In this document: positions 53,721 through 62,486 of the stretch, piece after piece
How the letters are laid out: every line of letters begins with the position of its first letter
How positions within the stretch are numbered: the stretch's first letter is position 1
The notes under the pieces: generated by a model
What the model was told of the DNA's origin: nothing
The model's database searches: none
The model's input: only the letters and a program-made list of their open reading frames with translations
Program-made: the position numbers and the translations under genes
Assembly: GCF_004405105.1 (NCBI RefSeq)
Contig: NZ_SORW01000002.1
Coordinates: forward strand, 124,001-188,000
DNA length: 64,000 nt
Direction of reading: 5' to 3'
From: Jeotgalibacillus sp. R-1-5s-1
GTDB lineage: Bacteria > Bacillota > Bacilli > Bacillales > Jeotgalibacillaceae

Positions 53721-54299
53721 TTAATTGGATGATACAGCTTTTAAATCTGACACGATTTCATCTTCAGGCACATCACTCACTCCGTCATAACTTTTTACGA
53801 CTTTACCTTCTGCATCAATTAAGTAAAAGCTCGTCGGATGGGACATCTGATCTGAATTTGGATCATCAATCACCAGTCCCTGAAACGATTCCAGTGCAAG
53901 ATCACTGATTTCTTCAAACTCATATCCGGTTAAGAAATCCCACTTTTCCTCATTCATTTCATATCTGGAAATAAATGCTTTAAGCGTTTCCTGATCATCC
54001 CGTTCAGGATCGACGCTGAATGATACGATGCGGTAATCCTCAATTCCCTCTTTTTCAATTGCTTCCTGAACACCAGCCATATTGTAGGTCATCGGCGGGC
54101 AGACCGTATCACAATTTGTAAAGATAAAATTTGCGATGACAGGGGTTCCTGCCAGATCCTCATTTGAAACGGTTTCCCCGTTCTGATTTGTATAAGAAAA
54201 GCTTTCAAGATCATGATCCATATTCGGCTGAAAGCTTTGCATGCAGCCGGATAATAGAAAAATAGTTAACAAAATGCCAATACCTGCTGATTTTTTCAC
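53721..54299 (-). CDS. SCO1/SenC copper-binding lipoprotein
   Basis: A 192-residue thioredoxin-fold lipoprotein (lipobox LLSGCMQ). Copper ligands: Cys pair in FTNCDTVCPPM and His in MSHPTSFYLID. It matches B. subtilis YpmQ/BsSco, which assembles the CuA site of cytochrome c oxidase. The start is GTG 54299 behind AAAGGAAGAG; the upstream ATG frame (54323) has no RBS. Heads a transcript with the PLD-like gene. Confidence 0.92.
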   Translation of the reverse strand: MKKSAGIGILLTIFLLSGCMQSFQPNMDHDLESFSYTNQNGETVSNEDLAGTPVIANFIFTNCDTVCPPMTYNMAGVQEAIEKEGIEDYRIVSFSVDPERDDQETLKAFISRYEMNEEKWDFLTGYEFEEISDLALESFQGLVIDDPNSDQMSHPTSFYLIDAEGKVVKSYDGVSDVPEDEIVSDLKAVSSN

Positions 54300-54401
54300 G
54301 TAACTCTTCCTTTCCGAACACATTATTCGAAGTTAATCGTACAAAAATGAAGAGTTATATACAACGTCTCTTACCGTCTTATCATGTACATATTGTGACA
54401 G

Positions 54402-57400
54402 TTAGAGTGATTCAAACAGAAAGCGGGTTGAACTTCCTGTATTTGTACTCGTAACTTCAAGCCTTGCATCAATTCGTTCCTTTAATTCAGGAACGTGCGA
54501 AATGACACCGACTAGCCTTCCCCCAGCCTGTATTTCCATCAGTGATTCAATGGCCTGGTCAAGCGATTCCGGATCAAGCGTCCCGAACCCTTCATCAATA
54601 AACATCGTTTCAAGTGAGACACCGCCGGCATAAGACTGGACAACATCTGCCAGGCCAAGGGCAAGTGATAGTGACGCTTTGAACGCTTCACCACCTGACA
54701 GCGTTTTAACATGCCTTGTCTGCCCGGTATAATGATCCCAAACGAGAAGTTCAAGACCACTCTGCTTATTTCCTTTTGACCGGTCCTCTTTCCTGGCAAG
54801 TTCATATCTGCCGGATGACATTTTAAGCAGTCGTTCGTTCGCCGTGAGTAAAATATCATCCAGGTAATAGGAAAGTACAAATCTTTCAAAAGTCAGTTTC
54901 CGCTCATTCTGACCATTTGCCGTATCTGAAATCCATCCGATCAGCCTGTAACGCTCCTCTAAATCAGAGGATAACGTGATGCTCTCTTCAATTTTACGTA
55001 TTAATTCCTCATGGCGCTGCACGTAGGCAGCCGCCTGAGCAAACATTTCCTCGAGCTCTCTCATTTCTGACTCATAGCCGTCCTGCCTGGTTTTTAATGC
55101 TTCTGCATCAGGCATGACAACGCCTTCAAGCGCTTTTTCTGCTGATAATTTTTTTTCTTTAATAAGAAAAAGCTGCTGATGATAGTCACGAATTTCACGT
55201 TCAAGTTCCGATTGATCATTTGGATGCATATTTGCGGAAACGGCCTCCTCCTTTGACTTGAATACAGATCGCTGAAGTTCGGCATCAAAGCTGTCAGCCG
55301 ATTCTTTTTCCTTGCGTGACGCACTTTCTGCTTCCTGCTGACTTGTTTTTACACGTTCAGTAAGACTGGCCATTTTATTTCCCGCTTCATTAAGAGCAGT
55401 TTCTTTTTCCTTCCGTCTGGACTGATAAGTTGTGATTTCCTGCTTTAATTGTTTGATTTCCTTGACGTATGAATCATTCCCAATGTAGGCATCCGGAATT
55501 TCTTCAGACAAAGACGTAATGGTAGCTTTTGTGCTGACATATTGTTCTCGCTGCTGCTGTACTTCAATTGAAAGTCTGTTCTCAATATCTTTATTTCGTG
55601 AAAGCTGCTGCAAAACGTCCTGCAGCTGATCTTTTATACCTTCTGATTGCCTGATAGACGCCAAAAGCTTTTGTTCTTTTACTTTCAGATTGTTAAGAAG
55701 CTGAATTACAGGCTCTTTTTCATCACTAAATTCAGCCTGCAGCTCTTTTATCCGTTGTTCGAGCTCCAGCATTTTTCCTTTGGCATGCTTATATTCAGCA
55801 TCCATACGTGCACGAGCCTCTTTTAACGATGAAATTTCTTCCTGTGCCTTTTCAATGTCGTAATGGTCATTGGACGCTGCAGCAGGTTTTGGGTGATGTA
55901 TGGATCCGCATACCTTGCACGGCTCACCATCTCTCAGTTCACTGGCGAGAGAAGCTGCATAAAAGCTGGATTGCTTCTTTTCTTCTTCCCCTTTTTTCTT
56001 CTCTGCCTGCGCAACCTTATGTTCAATGGAATCAAGGTCTGTACGCAGCTTATCAGTTGAAAGACGATGTTGATCAAATAGCTGCCGCAGCTCACTTAAT
56101 TCCTTTTCTTTACCCGCTTTTTCGCTTGCCATATACAATTCATGCTTTATTGATGCATAATTTGATTTTTCCTCTAAATAAATCCGGTGCTTGTCCTCAA
56201 GCATCAGTTTTTGGTTTTCCAGATTTATTAAGGTCTCCTGAATGCGGGTAAGCTCGGTTTTGCCTTTTTTTCCACTTGATTCAATCCTTAGAAGCCTTTC
56301 ATTCAATTCAGTCAGCCTGTTCAGCTTCTGCTCAAGCTTCTCTAATTCTCCAAGCTTCTTCTGTTTTTGATCGATTTCAGATTCAAGACTGAGCAGATGA
56401 TCAAGGTCAGATTGCAGCGAGACGAGCTGCCCCTGAATAAAAGTCAATTCCCTTTCAGCAGATTCCTTTGCGGACCTTCTCAAGTCCACTTCCTTCTTTT
56501 TCAACTCCAGATCCTGAATAAATGGAATCAGTTTTTGCGCTTGTACGGCCTTTTCGATTTTTTGTTCCTTTTGTGATATTTGGTCTTTCTGCTGTTCAAG
56601 GCTGGTAAATTTAGTTTTCAGTTGATCAAGCTCATCAAAAGACTTTTTTACAAAGTTAGCACGTTCAATTTCCTTGATTGTGTGGTCCATTTTTTCACGT
56701 GTCTGTTTTATTAACAGATGGATTTTGTTTTTGTTTTCATTCTGAGTTGCTACTAAGTTTTTTGCTAGTGATAAGGCCTTTTCTTCGTTGACCGGTTCTG
56801 TTAAAAGCTCCCCTTGCAATTCTTCATCGTCTAACGCATCAATCGACCCGATCATTTTCATTCTTTCACTCTGATACTGCTCTGCGCGCTGTTTCAGCTC
56901 TTTCGCTTCATTTTTGAGCTGATCCTGAAAGTTGCGGTAGAATTTTGTGTGGAACAGCTTTTGAAGAATCAGTTCCTTATCTGTACTGTCAGATGTTAAA
57001 AGCTTTCTGAACTCTCCTTGGGGAATCATGAGGATCTGCCTGAACTGATTAAAATCCAGCTGCATAATCTGCTGGATTTTTTCATCCGTCTCTCGTAAAG
57101 ATGCTGCTGTCAGCACTTCCTTTCCTTCCTCAAAAACGTACATTTCGGCATCGGAATTAACGAGCCGTGTTCCTTCTCCACGACTCTTCTTCCTTTCCTG
57201 CATCGGTGACCTGACAATCCGGTACACCTTTTTTTTCAGCTCAAAAGTGAAATCCACTTCTGTCATCAGATCTTCATCCGCAAAATGACTTCTCAGCTCC
57301 TGAGGAGAACGTTCCTCCCCACTCGTTTTTCCATACAAGGCAAACGAAATAGCATCAAATACCGTAGTTTTACCAGCACCTGTTTTTCCGGAAATGACGA

Positions 57401-57491
57401 ACATTGTCCTGCCATCCAGTTCGGTAAAATCAATCGTTTCAATATTTGCATAGGGCCCAAATGCCTGCATCTTCAATTTAATCGGCTTCAT
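54402..57491 (-). CDS. sbcC: Exonuclease subunit SbcC
   Basis: A 1029-residue SMC-like ATPase of the SbcCD hairpin nuclease. Walker A ISGKTGAGKTTVFDAI; two long coiled coils (about 170-510 and 550-830); zinc hook GEPCKVCGSIHHP at about residue 525; C-terminal signature LSGGEAFKASLSLALGLAD and Walker B MFIDEGFGTLD. It overlaps sbcD by 4 bases. No downstream terminator is visible before the SCO gene. Confidence 0.97.
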   Translation of the reverse strand: MKPIKLKMQAFGPYANIETIDFTELDGRTMFVISGKTGAGKTTVFDAISFALYGKTSGEERSPQELRSHFADEDLMTEVDFTFELKKKVYRIVRSPMQERKKSRGEGTRLVNSDAEMYVFEEGKEVLTAASLRETDEKIQQIMQLDFNQFRQILMIPQGEFRKLLTSDSTDKELILQKLFHTKFYRNFQDQLKNEAKELKQRAEQYQSERMKMIGSIDALDDEELQGELLTEPVNEEKALSLAKNLVATQNENKNKIHLLIKQTREKMDHTIKEIERANFVKKSFDELDQLKTKFTSLEQQKDQISQKEQKIEKAVQAQKLIPFIQDLELKKKEVDLRRSAKESAERELTFIQGQLVSLQSDLDHLLSLESEIDQKQKKLGELEKLEQKLNRLTELNERLLRIESSGKKGKTELTRIQETLINLENQKLMLEDKHRIYLEEKSNYASIKHELYMASEKAGKEKELSELRQLFDQHRLSTDKLRTDLDSIEHKVAQAEKKKGEEEKKQSSFYAASLASELRDGEPCKVCGSIHHPKPAAASNDHYDIEKAQEEISSLKEARARMDAEYKHAKGKMLELEQRIKELQAEFSDEKEPVIQLLNNLKVKEQKLLASIRQSEGIKDQLQDVLQQLSRNKDIENRLSIEVQQQREQYVSTKATITSLSEEIPDAYIGNDSYVKEIKQLKQEITTYQSRRKEKETALNEAGNKMASLTERVKTSQQEAESASRKEKESADSFDAELQRSVFKSKEEAVSANMHPNDQSELEREIRDYHQQLFLIKEKKLSAEKALEGVVMPDAEALKTRQDGYESEMRELEEMFAQAAAYVQRHEELIRKIEESITLSSDLEERYRLIGWISDTANGQNERKLTFERFVLSYYLDDILLTANERLLKMSSGRYELARKEDRSKGNKQSGLELLVWDHYTGQTRHVKTLSGGEAFKASLSLALGLADVVQSYAGGVSLETMFIDEGFGTLDPESLDQAIESLMEIQAGGRLVGVISHVPELKERIDARLEVTSTNTGSSTRFLFESL

Positions 57492-58627
57492 TGATCCTGA
57501 TCTCTCCCTGTCGCATTGAATTGCCGCTCTGCTTCTTTTTCAATCAAATCGGTCCATTCTGCCGTTGTCACATGCTGATAAAATTTCTTAAACAGCGCCA
57601 CATCAGAAACATCTGCTGACAAACCCGGCTTTAATCCATCCTGCATTTTTTTATCCCGCTGAACCGTTTTTCTTTCCAAATGGAGTACATTCGGATAAAT
57701 CGATCTTAAGCGGTTCATCGGATCAATGAGTGAACCTTCATCAAGCAGCACCACTTTCAGATAATCATCCGTTTTCTGATGCTGGTAAAATGATTCGGAT
57801 AACAGGTCTGCCAGGTGTCCTTCAATGATTCTCATATCCCTTTTTGGTTTAAGCGGAATTTCCTTTACAGTTGCCTGACCGTTTTCAATGGTCACCGATT
57901 TTACTATTTTCCGCTGATTTGCCTCTGAAAAAGAGTACTTCAACAATGAACCGGAATAATGCACTTTTTCATCTTTTATTGCATCCGGACTGTGCAGGTG
58001 TCCAAGGGCGGTGTAAACAAAAGGAGAGAACAAATCCTTGCCTACCGTTCCCGCTCCCCCGACAGAGAGCGTTCTCTCTGAATCAGATGTCTGGCCGCCC
58101 GCAACGAAGGAATGGCCAACAAAAACGTGTGCAGTATCAGGTTTAATTGATTCACTGATCTGTTCGATAATCTTTTTTGAAGCATCATGGTGTGTCATGA
58201 TTGTCTCATCATCCAGAACTGATCTTATTAAAGCAGGCTCTGCATAAGGTACAGAGTGAAACGTCACGCCTTTAATCGTGACCGGATCAAGCTCCGGCGT
58301 CCATTTACCAGTCATGTGCATTCCCGACTGTCTATACCAGGCTGAACCGAAGGCCAAACGGTCAGCACTGTCATGATTTCCGGATATCGCGATGACCGGA
58401 ATACCCATCTGCACATTTAAGGTGTAAAGCGTTCGATCCAGGAGATTAACTGCCTCAGCCGGTGGTACAGACCGGTCATACAAATCCCCCGCGATCACAA
58501 TCGCATCCGGATTTTCTTCTTCTGCAATCTGTATAAAATGCGCCAGCACAGATGCCTGATCCTCGGTCATATAAACTCCATGCACGAGCTTGCCCAAATG
58601 CCAGTCCGCTGTATGTAAAAATTTCAT
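57488..58627 (-). CDS. sbcD: Exonuclease subunit SbcD
   Basis: A 379-residue Mre11-type Mn2+ nuclease. Phosphoesterase motifs: HTADWHLG, VIAGDLYDRSVPP, AISGNHDSADR, VFVGHSFVAGG and ALGHLHSPD. The C-terminal capping region binds SbcC. ATG 58627 follows GGGTG by 7 nt; a longer frame to 58660 lacks support. First gene of sbcDC. Confidence 0.97.
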   Translation of the reverse strand: MKFLHTADWHLGKLVHGVYMTEDQASVLAHFIQIAEEENPDAIVIAGDLYDRSVPPAEAVNLLDRTLYTLNVQMGIPVIAISGNHDSADRLAFGSAWYRQSGMHMTGKWTPELDPVTIKGVTFHSVPYAEPALIRSVLDDETIMTHHDASKKIIEQISESIKPDTAHVFVGHSFVAGGQTSDSERTLSVGGAGTVGKDLFSPFVYTALGHLHSPDAIKDEKVHYSGSLLKYSFSEANQRKIVKSVTIENGQATVKEIPLKPKRDMRIIEGHLADLLSESFYQHQKTDDYLKVVLLDEGSLIDPMNRLRSIYPNVLHLERKTVQRDKKMQDGLKPGLSADVSDVALFKKFYQHVTTAEWTDLIEKEAERQFNATGRDQDQ

Positions 58628-58664
58628 TTTTCGACACCCTTTTTTATGTAGTGAAGCCATTATA

Positions 58665-58935
58665 CCATTGATCTAATTATGCTTTCCTCCCTAAATAAAA
58701 CCTAAAAATGCCGGCTGTTTTATTGTCAGGTTAATCTTTACAGTTCTGAATAGAGATACAAAAGAATACATATAAGGCAGGAGAAAAACTGTTCAGATTC
58801 GCGTTACGTACAGTCTTTATATGGTTGGAATTAATGATTATGAAAAATTAAGTATAAAAATTCATACTTTTGACGGATTGTTTTGTTTGAATTTTCAGAT
58901 AATATTGTATATACAAATGAAAGGAGGGGCACTGA
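58665..58935. other. Divergent intergenic region, sbcD / 49-aa gene
   Basis: AT-rich, no ORF with RBS. A TATAAT-like -10 for sbcD is at 58659-58664 (minus) with a poor -35. AAGTAT/ATACTT (58850-58869) forms a small inverted repeat just before TTGACG, but no matched -10 at usual spacing was found. The RBS AAGGAGGGG is at 58921. Confidence 0.4.
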
Positions 58936-59085
58936 ATGCGAAAAATTGAAAATGATTATATCGAAAAACCGGAACTGGAATCAGATGAGTACATCCGCGT
59001 AACTGCCGATAACAAAAAGATTTATGAAGTCCGCCGTGAAAACCTTCATCAGCTTGTCTCCCTTGGCTACCGTCAAATCCAATAG
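58936..59085 (+). CDS. Small protein of 49 residues, unknown
   Basis: ATG 58936 follows AAGGAGGGG by 6 nt and the ORF is closed by a terminator, supporting a real gene. It begins MRKIENDYIEKPELESDEYI and ends VRRENLHQLVSLGYRQIQ. It is charged, with no membrane helix; the C-terminal half could form a beta-helix unit. Family not recognised. Confidence 0.65.
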   Translation: MRKIENDYIEKPELESDEYIRVTADNKKIYEVRRENLHQLVSLGYRQIQ

Positions 59086-59088
59086 TTC

Positions 59089-59116
59089 ATGACCTGTTGA
59101 GTCAGGTCATTTTTCA
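59089..59116 (+). terminator. Terminator of the 49-aa gene
   Basis: ATGACCTG / CAGGTCAT, 6-nt loop, TTTTTC. Confidence 0.8.
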
Positions 59117-59195
59117 TTTTACGGTCACTCCCTTGATGACACGTTCAATCTGCACTATAATGAAACTGTCAACATAATGGAACGGAGTGACGAAT

Positions 59196-59624
59196 GTGCT
59201 TGAAGGTTGGTTTTTATGGTTTATCCTCTTTTGGGTGGTCGTCCTGATTTCTCTTTTTGCGATCGGCGGATTTTTCATGTTCCGCAAATTTTTAAAGAGA
59301 ATGCCAAAAGAAGATGGTAAATCAGATTTGGATTGGGAAGAGCATTTTGTCGATCGAACCAGACATTTATGGGGTGAAAAAGAACGTATGCTTCTCGAGG
59401 ATCTTGTAAGTCCTGTACCGGAGCTTTTCAGAGATGTAGCCAGGCAGAAAATCGCCGGCAAAATCGGTGAACTTGCGATTAAAGAGAAAGCCGGCAGCAT
59501 TACCCTTGATCTGATCATCAGAGGATATATTCTCGCAACACCAAAACGCGACCATAAATTTCTGCGTAAAAAAATGAAAGATCTCCAAATAGACCTGCAG
59601 CCGTATGAGGATCTGTTTGCATAA
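59196..59624 (+). CDS. yneK: DUF2621 protein, YneK-like
   Basis: A 142-residue protein with an N-terminal membrane helix (about 5-27) and a basic soluble part: LDWEEHFVDRTRHLWGEKERMLLEDLVSPVPELFRDVARQKIAGKIGELA, typical of DUF2621. B. subtilis yneK lies beside ccdA-yneI-yneJ, as here. GTG 59196 has GGAG at 8 nt; GTG 59187 overlaps the RBS. Function unknown. Confidence 0.85.
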   Translation: MLEGWFLWFILFWVVVLISLFAIGGFFMFRKFLKRMPKEDGKSDLDWEEHFVDRTRHLWGEKERMLLEDLVSPVPELFRDVARQKIAGKIGELAIKEKAGSITLDLIIRGYILATPKRDHKFLRKKMKDLQIDLQPYEDLFA

Positions 59625-59656
59625 TAAAAAACATCGCATATTGCGATGTTTTTTAT
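59624..59656. terminator. Bidirectional terminator
   Basis: AAAAAACATCGCA / TGCGATGTTTTTT between yneK and the convergent ccdC. Confidence 0.9.
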
Positions 59657-60138
59657 TATGCAAACTGTGAAGGCTGGTCCACCGAGTCTTTCTCCAGCTT
59701 TTTGAACTGAAGGTACATGGCAATCCGCCATGGAACAAGCATACCAAACGCCAGAATCCAGAACATCCCGGCAAGCGTACCGACCTCAATGCTTGAGCTG
59801 AGCACAATTTTCATGACAATCCGAATGACAAGCAAACCAATCAAAATGAAAGGAAAAGCTTTTGATGCCCGTAAGTAAATTCCGTCATCCTTATGTTCAA
59901 ACTTTGACGTCTTAATCAGAACGATCGAAAATAAAAGTCCGACTGCAAGGGCCTCTGCAGCCTCAACAGGTGTTACGCGGAAATACGGAAAGATAAACAT
60001 GAGTGCTCCGGTACTCATAAATAACGGAGGCAGAATAATCTTTTTTGCGGTAACAGGCTTTTTCGAGGCTTTCATTCGAATTGCGAGAACGGCTGATCCC
60101 ATAATGACAGCTGCTATGGTTGAAAGGATCACATACAT
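59656..60138 (-). CDS. ccdC: CcdC family membrane protein
   Basis: A 160-residue protein with about four to five membrane helices (YneJ/CcdC, DUF1453). Despite the cytochrome c deficiency locus name, CcdC is dispensable for cytochrome c maturation in B. subtilis as I recall. YLRASKAFPFILIGLLVIRI is a family stretch. It is separated from yneI by two repeats, which breaks the usual tight ccdA-ccdB-ccdC order. Confidence 0.85.
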   Translation of the reverse strand: MYVILSTIAAVIMGSAVLAIRMKASKKPVTAKKIILPPLFMSTGALMFIFPYFRVTPVEAAEALAVGLLFSIVLIKTSKFEHKDDGIYLRASKAFPFILIGLLVIRIVMKIVLSSSIEVGTLAGMFWILAFGMLVPWRIAMYLQFKKLEKDSVDQPSQFA

Positions 60139-60244
60139 TTGTTAGCCACCTATCTGTGTAATCGTTTCACTATGCTTGTTTAGTATAATAAAGAATCGGT
60201 GATTTGTAAAAGTGATTCTGAGGTTGTTATCAGTTTAATAAACC

Positions 60245-60482
60245 GTGCCGGAGCATTCCTTCGCTTTCCGCTGTCTAGCTCCGGCGCGCAGGGACTAGCA
60301 AACTTCCCGTCCTCTCGTTCGATAAGTCAACATCAGCTCACTCCGTTCGCTGTGTTTCCTTTATCTTCGTCGAGGCCAGTCCAGTTTGTACGTCCCTAAA
60401 CGCCCGCCTCCGCTTTTCTATGGCCTCGCGGTGAGCCAGCTAGCGCTTCTCTGCCGCAGGAGTCTCCGGAATGCCCCGGCAC
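60245..60482. repeat. Structured intergenic repeat, copy B (long form, shortened core)
   Basis: 238 bp with arms GTGCCGGAGCATTCC (60245-60259) and GGAATGCCCCGGCAC (60468-60482), 14 of 15 complementary. Shared with copy A in order: TTCGCTTT, GTCTAGCT-CGGCG, ATAAGTCAA, CCTCCGCTTTTCTA-GGCC-CGCGGTGAGCCA-CTAG, CTTCTCTGCCGCAGGAGTC. It lacks about 27 bases of A's second inner hairpin arm. It lies in the 680-base gap between ccdC and yneI; the spacer to copy C (60483-60647) is AT-rich without genes. Confidence 0.85.
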
Positions 60483-60647
60483 TTCAAGTGTAACTTCCCA
60501 CTTAATTGTTTATTATTTGGAGTATAAAAAACCCTTTAGAATTAAAGATCTAAAGAAATGATATTGTTTATCGAGTTCCTTATACAATCAAAAGATTGTG
60601 TGGTTTCTCAGTGATTGAGTTTTTTTTAATGTACATATATTATCAGA

Positions 60648-60758
60648 GGGCCTGGACCATCCGGAGACTCCTGTGGCGGAAAGGGACAGGTGAAACCATT
60701 GTGCAAAGCACAAGGGGTTCACCGCCCGGCCACGGAAAGCGCAGGATGGTCCAGGCCC
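60648..60758. repeat. Structured intergenic repeat, copy C (short form, inverted)
   Basis: 111 bp with perfect arms GGGCCTGGACCATCC (60648-60662) and GGATGGTCCAGGCCC (60744-60758). Read on the minus strand it has GCGCTTTCCG, GGCCGGGCGGTGAACC, TTGTGC-TTT-GCACAA, GGTTTCACCTGTC and CCACAGGAGTCTCC, matching the outer parts of A and B but lacking their internal segment of roughly 130 bases. Confidence 0.85.
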
Positions 60759-60780
60759 GGTGCTCTTCGTTATTCAATTA

Positions 60781-60817
60781 AAAAAACCGTATTCTGGTAA
60801 GGAATACGGTTTTTTTG
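60781..60817 (-). terminator. Terminator of yneI
   Basis: ACCGTATTC / GAATACGGT with a 7-nt loop and a T-run on the minus strand. Confidence 0.9.
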
Positions 60818-60818
60818 G

Positions 60819-61181
60819 TTATTGTTTGATTACGCGGCTCATGGATTCAATGACGCGGAGGCTGTCGAACGGTTTGACGATGAAGTCTTTTGCTCCGGCT
60901 TCGATCGCTTCGATCACCATTTTCTGCTGACCCATTGCAGAACACATAATGATTTTGGCTGAAGGATCTTCTCTCAGAATTTCTTTTGCCGCACTGATTC
61001 CGTCAAGCACAGGCATGGTAATATCCATTGTTACAAGATCCGGGCTGAGCGCTTTGTATTGTTCGATAGCGTCCTGTCCGTTTTCAGCTTCACCGATTAC
61101 TTCAAAATCAGAGTTTGAAAGCATGTTTTTAAGTGTCATTCTCATAAATTTAGCATCATCGACCACAAGCACTTTTGTCAT
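60819..61181 (-). CDS. yneI: CheY-like single-domain response regulator, YneI
   Basis: A 120-residue receiver domain: acidic pair in VLVVDDAKFMR, phospho-acceptor Asp in LVTMDITMPVLDG, switch Ser in IIMCSAMGQQ and Lys in FIVKPFD. No output domain. Chemotaxis genes are absent; location next to ccdA indicates the CcdB/YneI orthologue, whose role is unknown. ATG 61181 is preferred over GTG 61190. Own SigA-like promoter. Confidence 0.9.
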   Translation of the reverse strand: MTKVLVVDDAKFMRMTLKNMLSNSDFEVIGEAENGQDAIEQYKALSPDLVTMDITMPVLDGISAAKEILREDPSAKIIMCSAMGQQKMVIEAIEAGAKDFIVKPFDSLRVIESMSRVIKQ

Positions 61182-61213
61182 TTGTCTCACCCTTAACTAT
61201 ATAGTCTATTATA

Positions 61214-61242
61214 ACTATACAATTAATCCTAAAGTCCTTCAA
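61214..61242 (-). promoter_or_regulatory. SigA promoter of yneI
   Basis: Minus strand TTGAAG (61242-61237), 17-bp spacer, TATAGT (61219-61214), 33 bases before the yneI ATG. Confidence 0.6.
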
Positions 61243-61252
61243 GTAATATGGG

Positions 61253-61960
61253 TCAAAATCCTGTGAAATTGCCGAAAATAGGAAGCAATAACTCGATAAT
61301 CCAGGTTAATCCATCAAAAAACAGAACGATTCCCATGCCAATCATGGCCCAGCCGCCAATTTTCATAATCTGACCGCTTCTCTTGCGGATCCAGCCGAGC
61401 TTGTTCAGGAAAAAAGACAGTACAAAAAATGGCAAGGCAAATCCTGCGAAATAAGCCATCATGTAGCCAAATGATGCTCCCGGGTTGACGGAGGCCATAA
61501 CAAAGACTGCACTGAGAATCGGTCCAATACATGGCGTCCAGCCTGCTGCAAATGCCAGCCCGATGAAAAATGTACCGATGTAGCCTGCCGGTCTGTTTTT
61601 AAAATGAACTTTTCTTTCTTTCATTAAAAATTCAGGTGAAAAAATTCCAACCGTTATAAGGCCAAATACAACAATTAAAATGGCACCAAGCTGCCTGATC
61701 AAATCATCATATCTGAACATAATTTGTCCGAGCAGACTTGTGGTGAAAGCCAGTGCAATAAAAATAACGAGAAAACCAAGCAGAAAGAATAGTGTATGGA
61801 GCATGCTAGACTTTCTGAACATGGCTTTTTCTTTTGTCAGACTTTCAACTGACATGCCGGTAATATAGGATAAGAATGCCGGATAAAGCGGTAATACGCA
61901 GGGTGAAACAAAACTCAGCACACCTGCTGCGAATGCAAAAAATATGTTTAAGTCAGTCAT
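61253..61960 (-). CDS. ccdA: Cytochrome c biogenesis thiol-disulfide transporter CcdA
   Basis: A 235-residue six-helix DsbD-type protein moving reducing power across the membrane. Redox Cys are in VSPCVLPLYPAFLSY and AGWTPCIGPIL. RBS AAGGGGG. Needed for c-type cytochrome maturation and spore redox steps in B. subtilis. It may be cotranscribed with yneI, as no terminator lies between. Confidence 0.95.
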   Translation of the reverse strand: MTDLNIFFAFAAGVLSFVSPCVLPLYPAFLSYITGMSVESLTKEKAMFRKSSMLHTLFFLLGFLVIFIALAFTTSLLGQIMFRYDDLIRQLGAILIVVFGLITVGIFSPEFLMKERKVHFKNRPAGYIGTFFIGLAFAAGWTPCIGPILSAVFVMASVNPGASFGYMMAYFAGFALPFFVLSFFLNKLGWIRKRSGQIMKIGGWAMIGMGIVLFFDGLTWIIELLLPIFGNFTGF

Positions 61961-62112
61961 AGAAACCCCCTTAAGTAATGGTGCGTATGTTCATTTTAAC
62001 AGAGCATCACACTTGTCAGATGATACGAAGTTTAACGTTTTGTGACGCAAACGGTTCCGCAGGCTGTTCACAAAAATTTTAATAAAAATACCAGGTTTAA
62101 AAGATTTTTTAC

Positions 62113-62141
62113 TTTTCATCCTGAAGAATTTTCGGTATACT
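62113..62141 (+). promoter_or_regulatory. Candidate promoter of the Spo0E-like gene
   Basis: TTTTCA (62113-62118), 17-bp spacer, TATACT (62136-62141). The -35 is weak. Confidence 0.4.
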
Positions 62142-62211
62142 ATACGGTAAGTTACAGGAATGACAAATACTGTATGGGTCAGGTTGACTACCCAATGAAA
62201 GGATAGGCTTT

Positions 62212-62421
62212 ATGGCTGATCAAAGCAAACTCCTTGAAGAAATCGAAAAGAAAAGGCAGATTCTCATTTATACTGCTGCAAAGGAAGGCCTTTCTTCTCC
62301 GCGCGCAGTGAAATACTCTCAGGAGCTTGATGAACTGCTTAACCAATTTGAAAAAGAACATTCAGAGAGGCCTCAGCCCCCTCGGTCCACTGATATAAAA
62401 ATCGCTGCGAACCCAGGCTGA
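62212..62421 (+). CDS. Spo0E-like aspartyl-phosphate phosphatase
   Basis: A 69-residue helical hairpin: LLEEIEKKRQILIYTAAKEG, then SSPRAVKYSQELDELLNQF with the SQELD signature that inserts into phosphorylated Spo0A. It resembles B. subtilis YnzD, also in this neighbourhood. It implies phosphorelay control of sporulation in the host. RBS GAAAGGA. Confidence 0.85.
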   Translation: MADQSKLLEEIEKKRQILIYTAAKEGLSSPRAVKYSQELDELLNQFEKEHSERPQPPRSTDIKIAANPG

Positions 62422-62440
62422 AAAAGAACATAATAAGATT

Positions 62441-62475
62441 AAAAAAGACTTCCTTACAAAAGGAAGTCTTTTTTA
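62441..62475. terminator. Bidirectional terminator
   Basis: AAAAAAGACTTCCTT / AAGGAAGTCTTTTTT between the Spo0E-like gene and the convergent ABC exporter. Confidence 0.9.
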
Positions 62476-62486
62476 TGATGTCAAAT

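Noticed and set aside
59114-59731. 205-codon open frame opposite yneK
   Set aside because: It runs through the yneK/ccdC terminator and complements DUF2621; no homology seen.
60819-61181. Chemotaxis CheY
   Set aside because: Sequence is CheY-like, but no chemotaxis or flagellar genes are nearby and the ccdA linkage identifies the YneI branch.
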